Numbered from the stretch's first letter, positions 1 to 8,897 are shown. The stretch: DNA of 64,000 nucleotides from Paenibacillus sp. NFR01 (GCF_900111565.1 NZ_FOIK01000004.1:124001-188000), one strand, 5' to 3'. Notes: generated by a model not told the origin, from the letters alone. Numbers and translations are program-made.

Positions 1-1826
1 TGCTGCTCCTGCGGATGGCCTTTGATGTCGACGGCAGGAGGCGAGCTATCCGCCGGGTTGGCGTACCCGGTATACAGGGACACCCACTTGCCGGTAGCGG
101 CATCGAGAACCTGCGTCAAAATCGCTTCCTGCCCATCGGACGGATGAGGACTGTACGCCAGCTTGATTTGCGGCTGGACATATTCGCCGGACGTATAGTA
201 GCCCCCCAGCGAAATGTATTCCAGCGTCAATTTGTATTTATCCAGGTAGCTTTGCTTCGCAGCCGCTTCCGAGATCGCCGGAGCCGGTTTGTCTTTCAAC
301 GCATCGAGGCTTCCCAGGGAATAATTCGTATACGTCTTCACCCGACCGTAGCTGTCGATAGTCAGCGCGATGCTGCCGTCCAGCACGGGAATTCCCTGAT
401 ACTGGCGGACAAATTCGTAGCGGTAACCTTGCCCGCCGGACAATACGCTCCATGTCCCCCCGTGCTCTGCCAGCAGCAAGGAATCCGCAGCTTTATTGTA
501 CAGCCGGTTGATCAGCGCAATCGCCTTTTGCTTCGCTTCCGCCTGGGTCAGCTTTTTCCCGCCCGCCGGAGCCGGAAGCACAGGTTTATTCTCTGCGGTC
601 ATGTACTGTTCCAGCTGAATTTGCTTGATCTCCCCGGTTGAGGCATCGATTTCGGCGTAGGTGCGGCTTGGCGCGCCGCTGACGAAGCTGTCCTCTGCCT
701 GCCAGGCGAGCTGCCAGGTTTTGCTGTCCTGGTCCGGTTGTCCGCCCAGTGTCTGGTTCAGCAGCTTGCGGCCGGCAGGAATCGTAAAGACCTGCTGCAG
801 CTGCTTGGCGGCTTCCTCCGCGGTCAGCTCCTTGCCGGACGCACGCGGCGTAAAGCGCTCCTTCGTCGATGGTACCTTCTCGTACGTCAGAGAAGTCGCT
901 TCGCGTCCTTCGTAATCGATTAGCTTGCCGGTTTGGGCATCCACCAGATACTGCACGCTGGCTTGCGGCTGCCAGCTCAATACCCAGTGGTCAAAGGTGT
1001 TATTGTTATAAACCGGGGCATAATACAGGCCGACTTTAAAGCGGTTATTATAGGTTTTCTCTGCCGCTGCAAGCGAAATGGCCGGTTTGGCCGAAGGATA
1101 CTCCAGTCCGCTGTAACTTTTCGAGAACTGGGACACCTCTCCGTTGCCGTCAAGCGTGATGTACACGGATTCCGTCGCTGCAGGCAGGCCATTCTTGGAG
1201 ATTTGGAAAATAAAATTATACTGAACCGGACCAAACAGCACGCTCGTTGCCCTCGCATATGTACTGTTCTGCTCTTTCAGTTCGGAGCCTTTTAGCGAAG
1301 GAGCGGCCTTGGCGATGAATGCCTTGGCTTTGGCCAGCGCTTCATCGCGCGTCAGCTTAGGCGGATAATAACCTCCCTCCGTGTTCAGCGGAGACGAGAG
1401 ATACACACTCAGCACATCGCCGCTGATCGCGTCCACCCGGCTGGAAAAGCCGAAGGACGAACTGCCGATCTGAACATTCCACTGGATATCCCAAACCAGC
1501 TGGTTGTTGTTCTGCGGATAACTGCCGTCGTTATTGGTGAGCCGGGTGCCCGAAACATTGGCATCCTTAAGCGTAGGAAACAGTGCCTTCAGCGTCGCCA
1601 CCGCTTGCTCGGACGTAACCTTGGCTTTCGACGCATCGGGCGCTGCCGCCGCTTTGGCGGAAATGCCCTCTCCTGCGGCGATCTGCATTTGCTGTACGGC
1701 AACATCCCCCGCTGCGGCAATGCCTCCCGGCAAAGCCAGGGCGAGTCCGACGGTGCCTGTCAAAACGATCTTGGCCGCGCGCCGGCTCAGGAACGGGCCG
1801 CGATTGTTTGTGCTGCGTTTGCTCAA
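1..1826 (-). CDS. YcdB/YcdC-type secreted protein, 3' end outside window
   Basis: At least 608 residues are visible before the frame runs off the window edge, so the C-terminus is missing. The N-terminus has a basic patch followed by a hydrophobic export segment ending around AGDVAVQQ. The rest is a series of about 100-residue PepSY/YcdB-like units, with recurrent patterns such as LTRDEALAKAKAFI, LTAEEAAKQLQQ and LTQAEAKQKAIAL each followed by a beta-rich half with 'DAxTGK' or 'DASTGE' turns. This matches secreted YcdB/YcdC repeat proteins, which in Paenibacillus often end in SLH domains; that part cannot be seen here. An ATG at 1835 sits directly against GGAGG, so the TTG at 1826, nine bases from GGAGG, is the better start. 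Function is unknown; an extracytoplasmic protease-inhibitor or wall role is inference. Confidence 0.75.
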   Translation of the reverse strand, partial: MSKRSTNNRGPFLSRRAAKIVLTGTVGLALALPGGIAAAGDVAVQQMQIAAGEGISAKAAAAPDASKAKVTSEQAVATLKALFPTLKDANVSGTRLTNNDGSYPQNNNQLVWDIQWNVQIGSSSFGFSSRVDAISGDVLSVYLSSPLNTEGGYYPPKLTRDEALAKAKAFIAKAAPSLKGSELKEQNSTYARATSVLFGPVQYNFIFQISKNGLPAATESVYITLDGNGEVSQFSKSYSGLEYPSAKPAISLAAAEKTYNNRFKVGLYYAPVYNNNTFDHWVLSWQPQASVQYLVDAQTGKLIDYEGREATSLTYEKVPSTKERFTPRASGKELTAEEAAKQLQQVFTIPAGRKLLNQTLGGQPDQDSKTWQLAWQAEDSFVSGAPSRTYAEIDASTGEIKQIQLEQYMTAENKPVLPAPAGGKKLTQAEAKQKAIALINRLYNKAADSLLLAEHGGTWSVLSGGQGYRYEFVRQYQGIPVLDGSIALTIDSYGRVKTYTNYSLGSLDALKDKPAPAISEAAAKQSYLDKYKLTLEYISLGGYYTSGEYVQPQIKLAYSPHPSDGQEAILTQVLDAATGKWVSLYTGYANPADSSPPAVDIKGHPQEQ

Positions 1827-1942
1827 TTTGTCCATCCTCCCATTTTTTTCTATATGACTCTCTTATTATAGATACACATACTTATTTTTTCCATATTTTA
1901 TTTACGACAGGAAATTCCGACGAAAAGTGATCCCACGCAAAA

Positions 1943-1973
1943 AAACCGCCTTTCCCGAAGGAAAGCGCGGTTT
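1943..1973 (-). terminator. Rho-independent terminator of the ABC importer operon
   Basis: AAACCGC-CTTTCC pairs with GGAAAG-C-GCGGTTT around a short loop. On the minus strand the stem is followed by a run of T residues. It lies just after the permease stop. Confidence 0.8.
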
Positions 1974-1989
1974 CGATCCCATGCAGCGT

Positions 1990-2739
1990 CTAGCGCCGCC
2001 ACTTCATAAACTTGTAGTCCAGCAGATCTACGATCAGGAACAACGCAAAGCCGACCAGGCTGAACAGCAGAATGCCGGCGTACATTTCCGGATAATCGAG
2101 CCGCAGCCACGCATCCATGATAAAGTAGCCCATCCCGTGCTCCGTCCCGTAAATCTCCGTGAAAAAGAGCACCGATATCGCCGTTCCGAGCGAAATGCGG
2201 ATCGTGCTGAGAATGACCGACAGGGCGCCGGGCAGCGTAACGTTCCAGAACTTCTGCGCCGTCGTTGCACCGATGCTGCTCAGCACATCATAGGTGCTGC
2301 CGGGAATCGCCTTGACCCCGTCGCGCACCGAGATGATGATCTGAAACAGCAGGATCAGCATGATCATCAGCACCTTGGACGTCTCGCCGAGCCCGAAGAA
2401 CAGCATAACAACCGGGAGCAAGGCGATTTTCGGCACCGGATAGGTCAAGTAAACCACCGGGTCCAGCACCCGGTTCCAGAACGGCGAGCGTCCCATCAGG
2501 AGACCGATCAAGAGGCCGATGAACAGCGCGAGCAGCACGCCTTCCAGTACGCGCATCAGGCTATAACCGACGTTCAGTGCCACATCCCGGGCGCCCAGAT
2601 GGAACATCGCGTCATAAACCGCGCCGGGGCTGGGCAGAATCGGGTGATTCATCAGCAGATAGCCGATATACCAAAGTACATTCATGATCAGAAAAATAAA
2701 CAATAACCGCAGTACATGCTTCAGCCGCTCGTTCACCAT
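1990..2739 (-). CDS. ABC transporter permease, SsuC/TauC type
   Basis: This 249-residue inner-membrane permease belongs to the BPD_transp_1 group that serves NMT1/SsuA-like binding proteins. About six hydrophobic helices are visible, the first at residues 11-33. The EAA-type cytoplasmic loop that docks with the ATPase is around GVKAIPGSTYDVLSSIGAT. It is the third gene of a tightly packed operon with the ATPase and the lipoprotein. The ATG at 2739 overlaps the ATPase end by 7 bases. A GTG at 2736, overlapping the ATPase stop as GTGA and better spaced from AGGAG, is an equally good start. The substrate cannot be deduced from the permease. Confidence 0.85.
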   Translation of the reverse strand: MVNERLKHVLRLLFIFLIMNVLWYIGYLLMNHPILPSPGAVYDAMFHLGARDVALNVGYSLMRVLEGVLLALFIGLLIGLLMGRSPFWNRVLDPVVYLTYPVPKIALLPVVMLFFGLGETSKVLMIMLILLFQIIISVRDGVKAIPGSTYDVLSSIGATTAQKFWNVTLPGALSVILSTIRISLGTAISVLFFTEIYGTEHGMGYFIMDAWLRLDYPEMYAGILLFSLVGFALFLIVDLLDYKFMKWRR

Positions 2740-3512
2740 AACTCCTGCATTACCTTTCTGATCGCCTTGGATTGTTCGAAAAATGCTGCGCTCTCCCGCT
2801 TCGCCTCATGCGCCATCGCAAAAACGCCGCCATTGTCCAGCAGCACCGGAGCGCTGTCCTTGTCCGCAGGCATAATGACGATTTGCTGGCCCAGCAAAAT
2901 TGCTTCCTCCACGTCATGGGTAACGAACAGCGCCGTCGCCGGATGCTCGCGCCAGTTGTCGAGGAACAGCCGCTGCAGCGATTCGCGCGTCATCGCGTCG
3001 AGCGCGCTGAACGGCTCGTCCAGCAGCAGGAGCGCCGGCTCGATGGCAAAGGCCCGGGCGATCGCCACCCGCTGCTGCTGGCCGCCGCTGAGCGACAGCG
3101 GATAACGGTCCGCCAGCCCGGCGATACCCATGGCTTCCAGCCAGCGGACGATCCGCGCTTCGCGCTCCGCCTTGCCGCCGCCCGGCGCGGTAATCTTCAT
3201 CGCGATGCGGATATTCTCGCGGACGGTCTTCCATGGCAGAAGGCCGTAGTTCTGCGGCACAAGCCCGACCAGCGTGCCTTTGCCGTGCACGGATTCGCCG
3301 TTATAGAGCAGTTCGCCCTCATATCCGGGCAGGAGGCCGGCAATCGCCCGCAGCAGCGTCGACTTGCCGCTGCCCGACGGCCCGATGACCGTATAGATGC
3401 CGTGCTCCGGCAGCGTCAGGTTCAAGCGGCTGAACACCGGCAGCCCCTTGGCATATTCAGCTTGAAGCCCGTTTATCGTTAATCCCGTTTGACTAATTCT
3501 TAAACTGGACAT
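2733..3512 (-). CDS. ABC transporter ATP-binding protein, SsuB/TauB type
   Basis: This 259-residue ATPase powers the importer formed with the adjacent permease and lipoprotein. All the motifs are intact: Walker A GPSGSGKST, signature LSGGQQQRVAIARA, Walker B LLLLDEPFSALD and the switch histidine in VTHDVEEA. Its start overlaps the end of the lipoprotein gene by 20 bases and its end overlaps the permease start, so the three are surely co-transcribed and translationally coupled. The C-terminal region (about residues 200-259) is longer than the minimal nucleotide-binding domain and has no recognised motif. Confidence 0.9.
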   Translation of the reverse strand: MSSLRISQTGLTINGLQAEYAKGLPVFSRLNLTLPEHGIYTVIGPSGSGKSTLLRAIAGLLPGYEGELLYNGESVHGKGTLVGLVPQNYGLLPWKTVRENIRIAMKITAPGGGKAEREARIVRWLEAMGIAGLADRYPLSLSGGQQQRVAIARAFAIEPALLLLDEPFSALDAMTRESLQRLFLDNWREHPATALFVTHDVEEAILLGQQIVIMPADKDSAPVLLDNGGVFAMAHEAKRESAAFFEQSKAIRKVMQELW

Positions 3513-4512
3513 CGGAGATCACTTCTTCGCCCGATATAGTTTTGGTCAAAAGCCCTTTTTCGCGTGCCCAGGCAAATGCCTGCTCGACTTGCGCCACATC
3601 CACTTGCGTCGCATGCTCGTAAGCCGGAACCTTGATTTCGTCCTTCATTTCTTCCGGATAGCCGACTTCCTTGACGATGGTGTCGATGTATTCGGATTGG
3701 TCATGCGATTTCATGTAATCCACCGCTTCGTCATACGCCGCGTACATGTCGCGGATAGCTTGTCCCTTGGCGTCGATTGCGCTTTGCGGGAACGCCAGCA
3801 CGAACGGATTGATGCCCGCCGACGTCGTCGAGCTGAGCACGCGCAGTCCGGAAGCCGCGCCCATGGTTACGAAAGGCTCCGGCAGGACGGCCGCATCGGC
3901 TTTTTTATTTTTCAAAAGCTCGAGACGGGTCGGGATCTGCGGCACTTCCGTTACGGTGATGTCGTCTTCCGAGAGGCCGGCCTGCTTCAGCAGTGTCGCC
4001 ATCGTGTACTGGGTCGAAGTGTTTTTGGACAGGATCACGGTTTTGCCCTTCAGATCCTTCACGTCCTGAACCTCGTCATTGCCGGTCAGAAGATCGAATT
4101 CGCCGGTGGTCGTGCTGGTGATTTTCACATCTTGTCCAGCCTCGTTGTAGATCGAAATCGCCACAAGGTCGGCGCTGATGCCGTCCACTTTGCCCGCTTG
4201 GAAAGCCACGTCGCGGTCTTTGGCGCTTTTGAACGTCTGGATGTCCAAGTTGACGGCATGCTCCTTATCGAAGCCTTGCTCATGGGCAATAATGAACGGG
4301 ATCGCGTCGATCGAAGGCAGCAGGCCCAGCGACAGCGTTGTGGTCTCTTTCGGCGCATCCGTCGCTGCGGCGTTCGTGCCGGCGGCCGCATTGCCGGAAC
4401 CGGCGTTATCCGCCGCATTATTGTTGTTGCTTCCGCAGCCGGCCATCGCCAGACCAAAGGTCAGCGCCAGCGTGAGCAGCAGTATCGGATGTTTGCGTGT
4501 TGTTTTCTTCAT
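3493..4512 (-). CDS. NMT1/SsuA-like substrate-binding lipoprotein
   Basis: This 339-residue protein has a lipoprotein signal (basic MKKTTRKH, hydrophobic stretch, lipobox LAMAGC) and a Ser/Asn/Ala-rich linker, then a two-lobed periplasmic-binding fold of the NMT1/SsuA class. Class features are LPSIDAIPFIIAHEQGF near the start of the mature domain and a DLKGKTV segment in the second lobe. The family takes up aliphatic sulfonates, taurine, nitrate or thiamine pyrimidine precursors. No sulfur genes or riboswitch were found nearby, so the ligand is unassigned. I chose ATG 4512 because it begins the signal peptide and has GGAGG upstream; the longer in-frame extension to 4671 has no signal logic. 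It is the first gene of the operon. Confidence 0.85.
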   Translation of the reverse strand: MKKTTRKHPILLLTLALTFGLAMAGCGSNNNNAADNAGSGNAAAGTNAAATDAPKETTTLSLGLLPSIDAIPFIIAHEQGFDKEHAVNLDIQTFKSAKDRDVAFQAGKVDGISADLVAISIYNEAGQDVKITSTTTGEFDLLTGNDEVQDVKDLKGKTVILSKNTSTQYTMATLLKQAGLSEDDITVTEVPQIPTRLELLKNKKADAAVLPEPFVTMGAASGLRVLSSTTSAGINPFVLAFPQSAIDAKGQAIRDMYAAYDEAVDYMKSHDQSEYIDTIVKEVGYPEEMKDEIKVPAYEHATQVDVAQVEQAFAWAREKGLLTKTISGEEVISDVQFKN

Positions 4513-4995
4513 GAATCGGTAAGCCTCCATCTCCTGAGTCGGTATCATTTCTCTGATTGTCCGGACCTTCACGCATGCGCAATATTTCACAATAGACCGG
4601 ACGACTATCCCCCCGTTTGATGTGAAGCGCAATGAAAGCCTGGGCCACAGATGCCATTTTACACCTATCATCCTATTTTGTATATTTATAAATTGAAATA
4701 ATAGGGAGAGAGAACAGGCAGGCGTGCTGCAAGGATGGGAGCGGGGAGCGCGGCGGTTGCATCACTGAACGGCGTGGTGGTGTAATTTAACGGCACTTTT
4801 GCCGTTATTGGCGGCAAACGCGGCGCGGAGGCAGTCGGCGAATCCCAATCTCCTCTCAAATAGAAGTGTCACAAAACATAACATCATTTGTCCTTGGTAC
4901 GCGGACACTTCTCTTTTCAATACGCACAAATCCTTAGTTTACCGCAGATTTTACAAAAATAATGTCTTCCGTTGACGGACTTAGGCTTTTCTTTT
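4513..4995. other. Non-coding leader/intergenic region
   Basis: About 480 bases between the divergently transcribed importer operon and the small gene at 5073. The importer side has an AT-rich stretch around 4675-4705 suited to a promoter, and GTCCGG half-repeats around 4559-4605. No gene or confident regulatory element was found. Confidence 0.4.
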
Positions 4996-5005
4996 TCTGA
5001 AGATA

Positions 5006-5014
5006 TGCTATAAT
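5006..5014 (+). promoter_or_regulatory. Extended -10 promoter of the small gene at 5073
   Basis: TG-C-TATAAT is a perfect extended -10 element, TATAAT lying at 5009-5014. No good -35 lies at 16-18 bases, as is usual for extended -10 promoters. It is about 60 bases upstream of the start codon. Confidence 0.6.
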
Positions 5015-5072
5015 GAAAGCGTAAACAAAATAAAGAAAAGAAATGCTTCATCTCCAAAGGAGGATGGAATAC

Positions 5073-5252
5073 ATGCTTGCAACACTGAAAGAAATCAAAC
5101 AATGGGTAAGCGACAAATGGCAGCCTAACATGGGCGAAGAGGATTACCGCAAGATGGAATACAGCGTTGAACGCCATCTGCATACGCCGCCGGCACGCAG
5201 CCCGCTCACATATGAAGAAGAGGCACGGATCAAGACCGTCATCTACCACTAA
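5073..5252 (+). CDS. Small hypothetical protein, 59 residues
   Basis: The product begins MLATLKEIKQWV and is a soluble, charged, mainly helical small protein with no Cys and no membrane segment. ATG 5073 is chosen because AAAGGAGG lies nine bases upstream; an earlier ATG at 5043 has no ribosome site. It forms a clean one-gene unit with an extended -10 promoter upstream and a terminator hairpin starting ten bases after the stop. I do not recognise the family. The complete transcription unit makes it very likely to be a real gene. Confidence 0.7.
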   Translation: MLATLKEIKQWVSDKWQPNMGEEDYRKMEYSVERHLHTPPARSPLTYEEEARIKTVIYH

Positions 5253-5262
5253 TCCACAAAGC

Positions 5263-5311
5263 AAAGACCGCCCGAAACGGACGCAAGCAGCGCTCCGAAC
5301 GAACGGTCTTT
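5263..5311 (+). terminator. Terminator after the small gene
   Basis: AAAGACCG (5263-5270) pairs with CGGTCTTT (5304-5311), followed by TTTATTTTT. The loop holds a further weak inverted pairing. It may act in both directions, since the minus-strand operon ends at 5353. Confidence 0.65.
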
Positions 5312-5352
5312 TTATTTTTGCGCAAAAACAAGACTTCTTCCCTCGGTTCGGA

Positions 5353-7122
5353 CTACAGAGTCTCAACTTTACATTCCGTCATCTGCATCGGCTCGTCCAG
5401 CGAGACACGCATGACCGGCGCATCATAACCTTGGCCGCGTTTAAAATACAGCCAGTTGCCGGTTACCTGGAACGGGTGAATGGAATGGTATTTCTCCGGG
5501 TCTTTAAAGAGCCGCTTCTTTCCATACCAGGCGTAACCGCAATGATCACCCATTTGCACGCGTTCCTTGCTGTCCAATTCCAGCTTGTACAGGGGATACG
5601 GATGGTTTTCTTCCGCATAAAACAGGCTGCCGTTATGAAGAATCCCCTTTCCAGTGACTTTGGCTAATGTTTCACATTCCGGAGCAGATGAATTCAAGTC
5701 CATTCGGTCCAACGTACATTGATTCCACGATTGCCGCAGCAGCAGAACCTTGCCATCCTCCAAGACCCACTCAATCTCTCCGCCAAACCCGAACCAGCCT
5801 AATGGGCCCCCCATGTACCGGGAATATTCCTCGTCATCGGCAAAATCCTCGCATTCTTTGGTGATCTTGCATACCCTGTTGACAGTTTCATCAGAGAGAT
5901 CATACCGGTAAAGATAATGCGAAGAATTCACGTCATCCGCAGGCTGGGCATCATAGGCCGGAATGAAAAAGACGGAAGTGCCTGTGAACAGCCATTTCGC
6001 GGTTTCAACATCCAGTTGCCTCCGATGCAGGCTTTCCTTCTGGCCCAAGCGGACATAACATAGGGCGGTGCTCTCATTGCTGCGAAGGTCGTACACATTT
6101 AAAGCACGGGTTTCATCGGTTTCGTAGCAAATCCAATGACCCTTAACCTGAAAATGACGGATCTTACAGGCAAGCAGCTTCTTCTCTTTATGCGTATCCA
6201 AATCCAAAGTGAAAAGAGCTTCCGAGCGGGAATCGTAATAAAACAATTGATCTTTGAGAGCTTGAACATCTCTTTTCAGATTGCTGAAATAGACATCGCT
6301 TTTGATCAAGACGTCCTTGCCGTGCGCTTTATGGATTTTGCGCAGCCCGTTATTCTCATAAACGAGGTAATGCCCGGTTTCAATATAAGCGTTCACATTT
6401 ACGAGATCCGCACAGAGCCCGGAAATTTCCGTCTTCTGCTCCCAAAACGCGGCATCCTTCACGCCCTCAGCCTCTCCTCCGGTTTCAATAAAATCCAGTC
6501 CCTCTTCCGCCGCATAACGTCTGTATTTCTCGGCAAGGCCTGAAGGCCCCATCGCCTGGGAGCTCAGCGTGATGTATGCCATGATCTGGTCCAATTCATC
6601 CCTGCGGATCGAAAAACATGCCAATTCAGCTTCATAATCTGCGATAAATTCAAAGCTGCTTCGTTCAAGAAATTTATACTCCAGTACGAAATGCAGCGCT
6701 TGCTTTTGCAGGGCCCTGCTGTCAATCCGCTCTACGCTTTTCAGAGAGAGCCCGCTGGACGGATAAAGAATTCCAAGATACTGCAGCACACTGGAAAAAT
6801 AAGCTTGCTGGAGCGCACTCGGCTCTTCCGTAGCCGCCGCGACCGACAATAAAATGCCGGCCAGAAGCTCCTTTTGAATAACATCGCATTTTTCCACTGC
6901 CGCATGCATGTCCAATCCGTAGCGTTCCCGGCTTTGTTCAGCCAGCAGCGCTTCATGGGCTTCGGCAATCGTAATCATGTCTTCCTGCAAGCCGGCGATT
7001 TGCTCCAAATCCGAACTTAATCGCGCTCCCACGCGATCGATGGCTTCTCCCTGCGTCCGGAACTTCTCTTCGAACATTGCTGCTGCTGCTTTCATGCCAT
7101 CTTTATGTGAATTTGCGGTCAT
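5353..7122 (-). CDS. Hypothetical protein with helical N-terminus and beta-propeller-like C-terminus
   Basis: Of 589 residues, the first 210 or so are helical and charged, with coiled-coil character around residues 15-60. From about residue 260 there are repeated short beta-strand units with bulky aromatics (for example YLVYENNGLRKI, QLFYYDSRSEALFTLD, HWICYETDETRALNVYDLRS, SLFYAEENHPYPLYKLE). This is the pattern of DUF5050-like propellers that read out small bound molecules or peptides. There is no signal peptide, so it is likely cytoplasmic. It is the second gene of a two-gene operon: the upstream stop TAG lies within its own AGGGGGAG ribosome site, 11 bases before the start. Function is unknown; the propeller assignment is by pattern only. 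Confidence 0.6.
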   Translation of the reverse strand: MTANSHKDGMKAAAAMFEEKFRTQGEAIDRVGARLSSDLEQIAGLQEDMITIAEAHEALLAEQSRERYGLDMHAAVEKCDVIQKELLAGILLSVAAATEEPSALQQAYFSSVLQYLGILYPSSGLSLKSVERIDSRALQKQALHFVLEYKFLERSSFEFIADYEAELACFSIRRDELDQIMAYITLSSQAMGPSGLAEKYRRYAAEEGLDFIETGGEAEGVKDAAFWEQKTEISGLCADLVNVNAYIETGHYLVYENNGLRKIHKAHGKDVLIKSDVYFSNLKRDVQALKDQLFYYDSRSEALFTLDLDTHKEKKLLACKIRHFQVKGHWICYETDETRALNVYDLRSNESTALCYVRLGQKESLHRRQLDVETAKWLFTGTSVFFIPAYDAQPADDVNSSHYLYRYDLSDETVNRVCKITKECEDFADDEEYSRYMGGPLGWFGFGGEIEWVLEDGKVLLLRQSWNQCTLDRMDLNSSAPECETLAKVTGKGILHNGSLFYAEENHPYPLYKLELDSKERVQMGDHCGYAWYGKKRLFKDPEKYHSIHPFQVTGNWLYFKRGQGYDAPVMRVSLDEPMQMTECKVETL

Positions 7123-7133
7123 TGGTACTCCCC

Positions 7134-8222
7134 CTAAAAATCATATTCATCGCCTTGTACGGTCCTGTTGAATTCATGGTGCAAAAACTCCCGTTTGATG
7201 CGCTGGATAAAATGATAGTCGCTGATGATCCGGTACAGCGTCACCAGCAGCCCCCCTGCATCCAAAGCTTTAAGATTCTTGGTCACTGCAACGTAAATCA
7301 CATTGCTTGTCGTGGCCAAAAGATTGGAGTAGCTCAGAATTTTCCGGGTTCGGACTTCGTATAATTCGGCAGACCCGTGTTTTGTCTCATCATAAAGAAA
7401 TTTGTGGATCAGTGAAATGATTGTATTGATTAGCGTCGACATGACGGCGCCGCGGGTGATGCTGTAAGCATCAATATTGTATTTCTGGATTAAATCCTTA
7501 GCCCAATCATTATGTATGCTGCTGATCAACGGGACGGGCAAGCCCTGCTTTGTAAAATAATCCGCCCCGAAATGAATGGCCTGCTTGGCCACAGCGGCGG
7601 GCAGGGTATAAGAATTTGCCTGCGCTTGTTCTATCGCGCCCTGGACCGCTCCTGCCGTTCCGCCCGGATAAAAACCGCTGATCTGCATGTGCGCCACGCT
7701 GTATGTAGACACAAAATCGCTTTTCGTCAAGGAGTCGGTCAGGATGTTCACAGGTCCAAAAAACCAGCCCAATACCGGATCATGGCCAAGCGTCCGGAAC
7801 CGGTGAGTCGAACCGCCAATCCCCGTAGAAACCTCTCTGAAATCCGGAGCCCTCTGTACGGCATCGTAAGGAACACTGCCCATCAGAATGTCATGCCAAT
7901 GTTTGGGAGTTATTTTTTTGATCGGATCTTTCACCACACGGTCACCTTGCTCAGCTTTAACCCGGAACGAATCATTGGTGAACACGTACTGCCGGATGCA
8001 CTGGAGCGCGGTTGCCAAAAACAAAAAGGATATATCCGTTTTGCCCAGCCTGGTTTTATCGGCAAACGCTTGATCAATCTCCGAAAGAATACTGCCGGCG
8101 TTGCCCGCCACATCGGCTACCCGTTTGGATTCGGCGGAAATGGAACCCAGCCGCTGAATGTTATTTTCCACGGACCGGCGGGATTCGCGGGCTCTTTTTC
8201 TCAAATCGTCATACTTGTCCAT
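7134..8222 (-). CDS. Hypothetical protein with conserved-looking LGHDPVLGWFFGP motif
   Basis: This is a 362-residue soluble protein. Residues 1-60 are a charged helical or coiled-coil segment (KRARESRRSVENNIQRL). The central part is rich in potentially metal-binding His: H108/H110 in PKHWHD, H140 in STHRF, H147 in LGHDPVLGWFFGP, H178, H217 in AIHFGADYF and H237. A hydrophobic helix lies around residues 258-275 (AVMSTLINTIISLIHKF). ATG 8222 is used because GGTGGAGG precedes it closely; the longer frame to 8270 lacks a site. It is the first gene of the operon with the propeller protein. I do not recognise the family. The clustered His, Asp and Gly suggest a metal-dependent hydrolase or a ligand pocket, but this is inference. 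Confidence 0.6.
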   Translation of the reverse strand: MDKYDDLRKRARESRRSVENNIQRLGSISAESKRVADVAGNAGSILSEIDQAFADKTRLGKTDISFLFLATALQCIRQYVFTNDSFRVKAEQGDRVVKDPIKKITPKHWHDILMGSVPYDAVQRAPDFREVSTGIGGSTHRFRTLGHDPVLGWFFGPVNILTDSLTKSDFVSTYSVAHMQISGFYPGGTAGAVQGAIEQAQANSYTLPAAVAKQAIHFGADYFTKQGLPVPLISSIHNDWAKDLIQKYNIDAYSITRGAVMSTLINTIISLIHKFLYDETKHGSAELYEVRTRKILSYSNLLATTSNVIYVAVTKNLKALDAGGLLVTLYRIISDYHFIQRIKREFLHHEFNRTVQGDEYDF

Positions 8223-8362
8223 GTAACCTCCACCCTGGTACCCAGCCGGGTATTTGCGGAACATCCGCATCAGGAATATTGTACCATGAGGTTAGGGCAT
8301 AGAAATAGAATGTACCACCTGCAAGTTTGGTTCTCTGAGGGCACCAGGCCCGCGCAACAAAA

Positions 8363-8394
8363 AACCTCCTCTCGCCTGGCGGCTCAAGAAGGTT
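8363..8394 (-). terminator. Probable terminator after gerE
   Basis: On the minus strand AACCTTCTTGAGCC pairs imperfectly with GGCGAGAGGAGGTT, followed by TTTT. It lies between the gerE stop and the next minus-strand gene. Confidence 0.5.
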
Positions 8395-8421
8395 CACCCA
8401 TGGTCTTTCAAGACACGGCAG

Positions 8422-8646
8422 CTATATTTTCAGCTCCCCAAGCTTGATCAGCTCGACAACCGCTTGTGAACGGCCTTTAACATTTAATTTCTGCATAACG
8501 TTTGAGATGTGGTTTCTGACCGTTTTTTCACTGATGAACAGCAGGCCGGCGATGTCGCGGGTCGTTTTGTCCTGCACAAGTAGCTCAAAAACTTCGCGCT
8601 CACGATGCGTCAACAGAAATTTGCTGTGATGTTCGTTCCCCTTCAT
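8422..8646 (-). CDS. gerE: GerE, late spore-coat transcription factor
   Basis: This 74-residue protein is a stand-alone LuxR-type helix-turn-helix domain, the exact size of Bacillus subtilis GerE. Family features are LLTHREREVFELLVQDKTT at residues 11-29 and the recognition-helix region LFISEKTVRNHISNVMQKL, followed by KGRSQAVVELIKLGEL. In Bacillus, GerE acts in the mother cell with sigma-K RNA polymerase to switch on late coat and crust genes. Its presence supports a sporulating host. It could regulate coat and glycosylation genes seen elsewhere in this window, although no GerE boxes were verified. ATG 8646 has a GGAGGGGTG-like site upstream. It is monocistronic. Confidence 0.95.
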   Translation of the reverse strand: MKGNEHHSKFLLTHREREVFELLVQDKTTRDIAGLLFISEKTVRNHISNVMQKLNVKGRSQAVVELIKLGELKI

Positions 8647-8836
8647 ATGGTGTCACCCCTCCTTGCTCGGGTTTGTTTGGTATAACAAGGTAAAGGGATA
8701 CAGTCAAATCATACTATGTATAACAGCTGTCATTGGTGCTGTCGCATTCCCAAAATGGGCGATGGCGGAGGGGCGAGCCGGGAGTGGAACAGCTGCCGGG
8801 TTACGAAGGCATTATGAGAAAAATCACACTTTTTAA

Positions 8837-8865
8837 TTGACAGCCCACGGCAGGGGCTTTATGAT
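8837..8865 (+). promoter_or_regulatory. Sigma-A promoter of the efe operon
   Basis: TTGACA (8837-8842), a 17-base spacer, then TATGAT (8860-8865). Transcription would begin near 8872, immediately before the Fur box. Confidence 0.8.
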
Positions 8866-8878
8866 AATCCCATATATT

Positions 8879-8897
8879 GATAACGATTATCATTTGC
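8879..8897 (+). promoter_or_regulatory. Fur box of the efe operon
   Basis: GATAACGATTATCATTTGC matches the 19-base Fur consensus (GATAATGATAATCATTATC) closely, with an intact central palindrome. It lies a few bases past the predicted transcription start, so Fur bound with iron should block the promoter. Confidence 0.85.

Noticed and set aside
4520..4660. Possible TPP riboswitch ahead of the NMT1-like binding protein
   Set aside because: Fragments resembling CTGAGA and GATACC occur, but the order and pairing of the conserved thiamine elements cannot be made to fit.
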